NCBI RefSeq assembly: GCF_001431405.1
Contig: NZ_LDJL01000018.1
Coordinates: 1 to 33,529, forward strand
Direction: 5' to 3'
Source: Pseudoxanthomonas dokdonensis
GTDB lineage: Bacteria > Pseudomonadota > Gammaproteobacteria > Xanthomonadales > Xanthomonadaceae
DNA: 33,529 bases
Shown: piece after piece, positions 28,784-33,529 of the stretch
How the letters are laid out: each line of letters starts with the position of its first letter
How positions within the stretch are numbered: the stretch's first letter is position 1
Program-made: the position numbers and the translations under genes
The notes under the pieces: model-generated
What the model saw: the letters and a program-made list of their open reading frames with translations, nothing else
Database searches by the model: none
What the model was told of the DNA's origin: nothing

Positions 28784-30031
28784 ATGTCGCTTTATCAATT
28801 GCACGAACTCGGACGCGCCTGGATGGCCCCGCTGGCCTACATGGCGGAAGCCAACGCACGCATGTTCTCGATGCCCGGCAGTTGGCTGTCGGCGGTTCCC
28901 GGTGCCGACCGCATCGCCGCCGGCAACGAGCTGATCTACCGGATCGGCAAGGACTACGAAAAGCCGCCGTGGGAAATCCACAGGATTGAGATCAACGGCC
29001 TGCAGGTGCCGGTGATTGAACAGGAAATCATTTCCAAACCGTTCTGCCGCTTGCTGCGCTTCAAGCGCTACACCGACGACGCCAACAACATCGTCGCGCT
29101 GAAAGACGACCCCACCGTGCTGGTGGTGGCGCCGCTGTCCGGGCATCACGCCACCCTGTTGCGCGATACCGTGCGCACGCTGCTGCAGGATCACAAGGTC
29201 TACGTGACCGACTGGGTCGATGCGCGGATGGTGCCGACCGAGCTGGGTGACTTCGGCCTGGACGACTACGTTGCCTACATCGAAGAATTCATCCGCCATA
29301 TCGGTGCCGAAAAACTGCATGTGATCAGCGTCTGCCAGCCGACCGTGCCGGTGCTGGCGGCGGTGTCGCTGATGGCCGGGCGTGGCGAGGCCACCCCGCA
29401 ATCGCTGGTGATGATGGGTGGACCGATTGACGCCCGTCGCAGTCCGACCGAGGTCAACAGCCTGGCCACCCGCAATCCACTGTCGTGGTTCGAGAACAAC
29501 GTCATCAACACCGTGCCGGCGCCGTATCCGGGCCAGGGGCGGCAGGTCTATCCGGGCTTCCTGCAGCATGCCGGCTTCCTGGCGATGAACCCGAGCCGGC
29601 ACTTCATGTCGCACTGGGATTTCTATTCGGATCTGGTCAAGGGCGACGAGCAGGACGCGCAGGCGCACCGCAAGTTCTACGACGAGTACAACGCGGTGCT
29701 GGACATGCCGGCCAAGTATTACCTGGAGACCATCCACACCGTGTTCCAGGAATTCCTGCTGCCGCGTGGGCAGTGGACCATCAATGGCGAGAAGGTCAAT
29801 CCGGCGGCGATCAAGAAGACCGCGCTGCTCAGCATCGAAGGCGAGCTGGACGATATTTCCGGTCTCGGCCAGACCGCCGCCGCCCACGATCTGTGCACCG
29901 GCATCGCCAAGGCCAAGCACCAGCACATCACCGTGCAGGGCGCCGGCCATTACGGCATTTTCAGCGGCCGCCGCTGGCGCGAGAAAGTCTATCCGCAGGT
30001 CCGCGATTTCATCGCCAAATACGACGCCTGA
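28784..30031 (+). CDS. phaZ: Intracellular polyhydroxyalkanoate depolymerase (PhaZ type)
   Basis: PhaZ degrades stored polyhydroxyalkanoate granules. The 415-residue protein has an N-terminal region MSLYQLHELGRAWMAPLAYM, then an alpha/beta hydrolase fold with LVVAPLSGHHATLLRD, YVTDWVDARMVP and the nucleophile Cys184 in the lipase-box-like ISVCQPTVPVL; family members use Cys here instead of Ser. The C-terminal block AGHYGIFSGRRWREKVYPQVRDF holds the catalytic His. The ATG at 28784 is preceded by a TTG two codons upstream, which is less likely. No synthase (phaC), phasin or phaA/B gene is in the window. A strong hairpin lies after its stop. Confidence 0.93.
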   Translation: MSLYQLHELGRAWMAPLAYMAEANARMFSMPGSWLSAVPGADRIAAGNELIYRIGKDYEKPPWEIHRIEINGLQVPVIEQEIISKPFCRLLRFKRYTDDANNIVALKDDPTVLVVAPLSGHHATLLRDTVRTLLQDHKVYVTDWVDARMVPTELGDFGLDDYVAYIEEFIRHIGAEKLHVISVCQPTVPVLAAVSLMAGRGEATPQSLVMMGGPIDARRSPTEVNSLATRNPLSWFENNVINTVPAPYPGQGRQVYPGFLQHAGFLAMNPSRHFMSHWDFYSDLVKGDEQDAQAHRKFYDEYNAVLDMPAKYYLETIHTVFQEFLLPRGQWTINGEKVNPAAIKKTALLSIEGELDDISGLGQTAAAHDLCTGIAKAKHQHITVQGAGHYGIFSGRRWREKVYPQVRDFIAKYDA

Positions 30032-30043
30032 GTCGCAGGCAAT

Positions 30044-30071
30044 GACAGGCCGGGCCAAGGCCCGACCTGTC
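30044..30071. terminator. Hairpin between convergent gene ends, likely bidirectional terminator without U-tract
   Basis: A 13-bp stem with one mismatch (30044-30056 with 30059-30071, AA between the arms) lies 12 nt after the phaZ stop and 31 nt from the stop of the convergent sensor gene. No T run follows on either strand. Function is inferred from position and stem strength. Confidence 0.55.
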
Positions 30072-30102
30072 CACGACACCACTTGGATGCCCGGCGCTGG
30101 CT

Positions 30103-31011
30103 TCAGACCAGCGCGCTGCGTACCAGCAGATGCTTGGCCAGCTGCGCGTGCAGCTTGCCCAGTCCGCGCGCCACGTGCAGGGTGACGAACAACAGCAGCA
30201 CCCCGGCCAGCAGCATCAACGGCGCGACCCATGCCCACTCGGCGTAGATGTCGACACCATCCAGCCAGACGCCACTGAACTGGCCACCGAACAACTCCAT
30301 GACTGGCGCCCCTATCAGCACGATCGAGGTGGTCAGCAAGGTCAGCAGCACGCTGAAATAGAACGTCCCCAGCGGCATCATCAGCAGCATGTACAACATC
30401 GCGGTCCAGGTGCGGCCATCGGTGAACATCTCCTTGATCCGGGTCAGCCAGGGCTTGTCACGCTGCGTGTACAGCGGCCGCCGCGGCATCCGTTCGCCCA
30501 GCAGTACCTCGACAATCCGCCCTTCCACCAGCGACATCAGCCGCACCGAAGCCAGGAACAGCAACAGCAGCGGGATGCCGATGATCAGGATCAGCAGGCT
30601 GACCGACAGGCTCATGCCGGTGACCACCCAGGTGAAGTAGAAGATACCGGTAGCCAGCGACAGCATCAGGTAGAACAGCGCGCCATAGGTGTGCGGGTCG
30701 GCGGCGACGCCAAAGAAGCGGCCGAGCCATGATTTGCGCTTGGCTGGCATCGGCGGGCGCAGTGCGCGGTTGACGGTGACTTCGGTCTGCCGGTAGATAT
30801 CGGCCACTTCCTCCGGCGCACCGTAGCTGCCGGCGACCGAGGCGATCACCTCGGCCTCGCTGCGGCCGGATTGTTCGGCCAGTTCCGAGCGCAGGTATTC
30901 CTCGGCGTCGTACAGGGCATCCTGGATCATCGCCGGGTCGGCATCCTTCAATGCCAGCCGCAACTGGTCCAGGTACTGTGGAATCGTGGTCGGCAACACG
31001 GTGCTGTTCAT
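30103..31011 (-). CDS. HAAS/DUF1700 domain plus membrane sensor-type protein
   Basis: The 302-residue protein has an N-terminal helical region of about 85 residues (YLDQLRLALKDADPAMIQDALYDAEEYLRSEL, then SYGAPEEVADIYR) typical of HAAS/DUF1700 proteins that are paired with PadR regulators. Residues from about 100 to 290 form the membrane part, with five or more spans and an intervening cytoplasmic segment, resembling the putative sensor domain family. No ligand or partner is known. Its ATG at 31011 overlaps the PadR stop by one base (TGATG), so both are made together. It converges with phaZ. Confidence 0.85.
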   Translation of the reverse strand: MNSTVLPTTIPQYLDQLRLALKDADPAMIQDALYDAEEYLRSELAEQSGRSEAEVIASVAGSYGAPEEVADIYRQTEVTVNRALRPPMPAKRKSWLGRFFGVAADPHTYGALFYLMLSLATGIFYFTWVVTGMSLSVSLLILIIGIPLLLLFLASVRLMSLVEGRIVEVLLGERMPRRPLYTQRDKPWLTRIKEMFTDGRTWTAMLYMLLMMPLGTFYFSVLLTLLTTSIVLIGAPVMELFGGQFSGVWLDGVDIYAEWAWVAPLMLLAGVLLLFVTLHVARGLGKLHAQLAKHLLVRSALV

Positions 31012-31373
31012 CAGCCAATCCCCTTCAGGACGTAATCAACGGAGTCGCGGGTCGCACGCCAGGCCGCGGCCCAATCACGCAGGGTCTGCCGCCCTGCCTC
31101 GGTAATGCGGTAATAGCGTCGCGGCGGACCGGCCACCGAAGGCTCGACCGAGCTCTGCAGCCAGCCGGCGGCTTCCAGATTGCGCAGTACCGGATACAAG
31201 GCACTCTGCTTGCCGCTGAGCACGCCTTCGCCGTCGCGCTCCAGCTGTTTGGCGATCAGGTAGCCGTACATCGGTTCCGGCGCCTGCGCCAGCACCGCCA
31301 GCAGCGCCAGCGATACGGTGCCGCTGCTCAACTCCTTCTGGAACTTGCGCAAATGGGCGTCGGGCTCGGCCAT
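31011..31373 (-). CDS. PadR-family transcriptional regulator
   Basis: The 120-residue protein has a PadR winged-helix DNA-binding domain: SSGTVSLALLAVLAQAPEPMYGYLIAKQLE near the N-terminus, then LSGKQSALYPVLRNLEAAGWLQSSVEP, the recognition and wing region, and RRYYRITEAGRQTLRDWAAAW. It should regulate its own promoter and its cotranscribed membrane partner at 30103-31011. A GGAGG lies just before the ATG at 31373. An imperfectly spaced inverted repeat (ACTAG-N13-CTAGT, 31389-31411) in its leader is a candidate operator. Confidence 0.92.
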   Translation of the reverse strand: MAEPDAHLRKFQKELSSGTVSLALLAVLAQAPEPMYGYLIAKQLERDGEGVLSGKQSALYPVLRNLEAAGWLQSSVEPSVAGPPRRYYRITEAGRQTLRDWAAAWRATRDSVDYVLKGIG

Positions 31374-31388
31374 GGAGGTCGCCTCGCA

Positions 31389-31411
31389 ACTAGGTTGAAA
31401 GCAATACTAGT
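31389..31411. promoter_or_regulatory. Inverted repeat ACTAG-N13-CTAGT upstream of the PadR gene, candidate operator
   Basis: The half-sites ACTAG (31389-31393) and CTAGT (31407-31411) are separated by 13 bp, 16 bp upstream of the PadR start. On the minus strand TAGTAT (31405-31410) could be a -10 box, so a bound regulator would block the promoter. PadR proteins commonly autoregulate; binding here is inferred. Confidence 0.35.
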
Positions 31412-31520
31412 GTTTTGTTCGCTATAGCAGACGTGCTGTTAGTCATGGGCCGCAGGGTCGATTGACAGCCGAGGCGATTGTTTGCCCCAATCGGGCCTTC
31501 ATTCACTGCCGGATCCCGCC

Positions 31521-32432
31521 ATGAGCTTGCGCCCTTCCCTGCTGTTGCTGGCCCTTGGCCTGGCCTGCCCGCCGCTGCTCGCGGACGCGCAGACGCCGTA
31601 CAAGAGCGCGCAGGAAATCCTCAAGGCCTCGCCGGACGCCGACTGGCGCACGCTGGACCCGGCCAACACGCTGTACATGGAACTGCCCGCCGGACGGGTG
31701 ATCATCGAGCTGGCGCCCCGGTTTGCCCCCGCGCACGTCGGCAACATCCGTACCCTCGCCCACGAGGGCTACTGGAATGGCCTGGGGATCTATCGCTCGC
31801 AGGACAACTTCGTGGTCCAGTTCGGCGATTCGAGCGAGGACGAGAACCAGCGCAAATCGATTGGTTCGGCGCAGAAAAAGCTGCCGGCCGAGTTCGAGCG
31901 TGATGCCGGCGGCCTGAAGTTCGATGCGCTGCCGGACAGTGACGGCTGGGCGCCGGAAGCCGGCTTTGTCGATGGCTTTCCGGCCGCGCGCGATCCGCAG
32001 ACCGGCAAGACATGGCTCGCGCACTGTTACGGCACGCTGGGCGCCGGCCGCGATACCGCGCCGGACAGCAGCAACGGCACCGAACTGTACGTGGTCACCG
32101 GCCAGGCGCCACGGCAACTGGATCGCAACATCACCGTCGTTGGCCGGGTTGTCCAGGGCATGGAACTGCTGAGCGTGATCCCGCGCGGACCGGAGCCAAT
32201 GGGCTTCTACGACAAACTCGGACAGGCCACCCCGATCACCGCCATCCACCTGGCCAGCGACGTGGCCGAAGCCGAGCGCACCCCGCTGCAGGTGCTGCGT
32301 ACCGATTCCCGGACTTTCAGCGCCGCCACCGAAGCCCGCCGCAACCGTCGCGATGGCTGGTACGTCCATCCGGCCGGCCACATCGACCTGTGCAACGTGC
32401 CGTTGCCGGTACGTCCGGCCAAGGCTGGCTGA
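31521..32432 (+). CDS. Periplasmic cyclophilin-type peptidyl-prolyl isomerase
   Basis: The 303-residue protein has a Sec signal peptide ([23 protein letters not shown], likely cleavage before QTPYK) and a cyclophilin domain: [47 protein letters not shown] with the catalytic Arg, and [30 protein letters not shown]. The insertion [35 protein letters not shown] and the C-terminal tail (about 255-303) are extra to the core fold, as in a xanthomonad/Caulobacter-type subfamily. It would assist folding of exported proteins. The ATG at 31521 starts the signal peptide. It diverges from the PadR gene and converges on an EamA transporter. Confidence 0.9.
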   Translation: MSLRPSLLLLALGLACPPLLADAQTPYKSAQEILKASPDADWRTLDPANTLYMELPAGRVIIELAPRFAPAHVGNIRTLAHEGYWNGLGIYRSQDNFVVQFGDSSEDENQRKSIGSAQKKLPAEFERDAGGLKFDALPDSDGWAPEAGFVDGFPAARDPQTGKTWLAHCYGTLGAGRDTAPDSSNGTELYVVTGQAPRQLDRNITVVGRVVQGMELLSVIPRGPEPMGFYDKLGQATPITAIHLASDVAEAERTPLQVLRTDSRTFSAATEARRNRRDGWYVHPAGHIDLCNVPLPVRPAKAG

Positions 32433-32444
32433 GACGCAGCCTGC

Positions 32445-32467
32445 CGGCCCGCCCTCAGCGCGGGCCG
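32445..32467. terminator. Hairpin at convergent gene ends, possible terminator without U-tract
   Basis: CGGCCCG (32445-32451) pairs with CGGGCCG (32461-32467) across a 9-nt loop, between the cyclophilin stop (32432) and the convergent EamA gene, whose stop codon lies inside the loop. No T-tract flanks it. Weak support only. Confidence 0.35.
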
Positions 32468-33375
32468 CGCTGGCTGAAGGCCACGCTGCCCAGAATCATC
32501 GCACCTGCCAGCAGCATCACCGGGGTCACCGGTTCGCCCAGCAGGGCCCAGGCGAACGCGGCGCCAAACACCGGTACCAGATAGGTCACGGTGGCGGCGC
32601 GCGGCGCGCCGATGCGATGGATCAGCTGGTAGAACACCAGGAACGCGTAACCGGTGCAGATCACGCCGATGGCCAGCGCGCTGCCCCACGCCAGCGGCGT
32701 AATCGCATGCTGCGGCCAATGGCTGAGCGCCAACGGCAGCACCAGCAGCGCCGCGCAGCTCAGGGTGGCGGCGGCAGCGGCCGCTGGTGGAATGCCGGCC
32801 AGGTGACGGCGGACCAGGTTGACGCCGATGCCATACAGCAGCGCCGCGCTGGCACCGGCCAGTACCGCCGGTCCCAGGCTCAGGCCATCGGCCTTGCTGG
32901 TCGCCAGCACCACCACCCCGGCGAAGCCGATCAGCAAGGCGATCGATTTGCGGATGCCGATCTTCTCGCCGAAGAACAGGAACGCCACCAGCGCCGCGAA
33001 CAACACCGTCATCGCATTGCAGATCGCACCAATCGCCGCAGGCGCCCGCTGTGCCGCCCATGCGAACAGCAGGAACGGCACCGCCGAGTTGATGACCCCG
33101 ATGACCGCCAGCTTCGGCCACATCCGGCGATGAAAATGCGCCCGTTGCAGCCACAGGAACGGCAGCAGGACCAAGGCACCGAGGGCCAGCCGGATTTCCA
33201 CCAGTGCCGCGGCACCGAACTCCGGCGCGGCGATGCGCATGAACAGGAACGAGCTGCCCCAGATCGCACCCAGCAACAACAACTCCAGCGGCGTGCGCCA
33301 GTCGCGCCGGGCGGCCGCCGGTTCGGCGGCAAGCGCAACGGCAGCGGCGCAGTTCGGATTTTCCATGTCAGTCAT
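32455..33375 (-). CDS. EamA/DMT-family transporter
   Basis: The roughly 306-residue protein has two EamA repeats with about ten spans. The first repeat includes LLLGAIWGSSFLFMRIAAPEFG, the common DMT opening, and LFFGEKIGIRKSIALLIGFAGVVVLA; the second ends LLGEPVTPVMLLAGAMILGSVAFSQ. Substrate is unknown. Two ATG codons fit (33375 and 33366, three codons apart); neither has a strong ribosome-binding site. It is a different paralogue from the EamA protein at 14121-15125. An 8-bp inverted repeat lies 42 bp upstream. Confidence 0.88.
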   Translation of the reverse strand: MTDMENPNCAAAVALAAEPAAARRDWRTPLELLLLGAIWGSSFLFMRIAAPEFGAAALVEIRLALGALVLLPFLWLQRAHFHRRMWPKLAVIGVINSAVPFLLFAWAAQRAPAAIGAICNAMTVLFAALVAFLFFGEKIGIRKSIALLIGFAGVVVLATSKADGLSLGPAVLAGASAALLYGIGVNLVRRHLAGIPPAAAAAATLSCAALLVLPLALSHWPQHAITPLAWGSALAIGVICTGYAFLVFYQLIHRIGAPRAATVTYLVPVFGAAFAWALLGEPVTPVMLLAGAMILGSVAFSQRGPR

Positions 33376-33417
33376 CCCGTTTGTGTCGAGGCAAAGTCTT
33401 GCCCCGCCAACCAGGCC

Positions 33418-33446
33418 TGACAAGCGCATATTATCGGGGCTTGTCA
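33418..33446. promoter_or_regulatory. Inverted repeat TGACAAGC-N13-GCTTGTCA, candidate operator
   Basis: Perfect 8-bp half-sites (33418-33425 and 33439-33446) are separated by an AT-containing 13-bp spacer (gcatattatcggg) that holds TATTAT and, on the other strand, GATAAT, possible -10 boxes. It lies upstream of the EamA gene. The symmetry and spacing resemble a dimeric regulator site; no regulator is identified. Confidence 0.4.
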
Positions 33447-33485
33447 CAAAAATGGCTCATGTCTGCGATGCATCTGCGCCCCTCC

Positions 33486-33529
33486 CTGCTGCCCGCCCTG
33501 GCGGTGTTCACCGCCAGGGCGGGCAGCAG
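33486..33529. repeat. Perfect 21-bp inverted repeat with 2-nt centre at the window end
   Basis: The 21 bases at 33486-33506 are the exact reverse complement of 33509-33529, with TT between, and the window stops at the last base of the second arm. An open frame from an ATG at 33459 runs into it (MSAMHLRPSLLPALAVF, then arginine-containing residues), resembling a signal peptide that breaks off where the fold-back begins. It may be a true hairpin, the terminator of an unseen minus-strand gene, or a fold-back artefact at a contig end. Confidence 0.9.

Noticed and set aside
28676..30238. 520-codon minus-strand frame opposite phaZ
   Set aside because: phaZ shows catalytic motifs and family length; the opposite frame has none.

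Overview
The window is GC-rich, densely coding chromosomal DNA from a gammaproteobacterium. Gene order points to the Xanthomonadaceae/Lysobacteraceae group (Stenotrophomonas, Lysobacter, Luteimonas, Pseudoxanthomonas and relatives): pyrG-kdsA-eno-ftsB-ispD-ispF-truD and surE-pcm-yqaA-nlpD occur without a following rpoS. I cannot name a genus from sequence alone. I see no tRNA, rRNA, CRISPR array, insertion sequence, integrase or phage gene. No gap between genes exceeds 300 bases.

Layout. 1-1110: the truncated start of rlmE (minus) diverges from yhbY and a Mth938-like gene. 1173-4032: surE-pcm-yqaA-nlpD, minus strand, with overlapping or 4-nt junctions. 4123-4662: a Smr-domain gene on plus. 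4692-11531: a minus-strand housekeeping block, read in the order pyrG, kdsA, eno, ftsB, ispD, ispF, truD and a small lipoprotein; it covers CTP synthesis, Kdo synthesis, glycolysis, division, the MEP isoprenoid pathway and tRNA pseudouridylation. 11667-11918: a small secreted Ala/Lys-rich protein with its own terminator. 12092-13981: parE. 14121-19860: a five-gene minus run (DUF418 membrane protein, D-amino-acid-dehydrogenase-like flavoprotein, glutathione reductase, N-formylglutamate deformylase, EamA exporter) with tight junctions. 20020-22041: slyD diverges from two tandem NlpC/P60 hydrolase paralogues. 22116-25598: an orphan LacI regulator, an acyl-CoA thioesterase, a small membrane protein and a DAACS transporter with altered cation-site residues. 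25739-28600: a lipoprotein alkaline phosphatase of the animal type, HemJ and a methyltransferase. 28784-31373: an intracellular PHA depolymerase and a PadR/HAAS-sensor pair. 31521-33375: a secreted cyclophilin and a second EamA transporter. The window ends inside a perfect 21-bp fold-back.

Most of the window is ordinary core chromosome. The items most worth a second look are the substituted cation ligands in the DAACS transporter, the animal-type alkaline phosphatase lipoprotein, the five-gene amino-acid/glutathione run, the recurrent U-tract-less hairpins at gene ends, and the terminal fold-back, which may be an assembly artefact.
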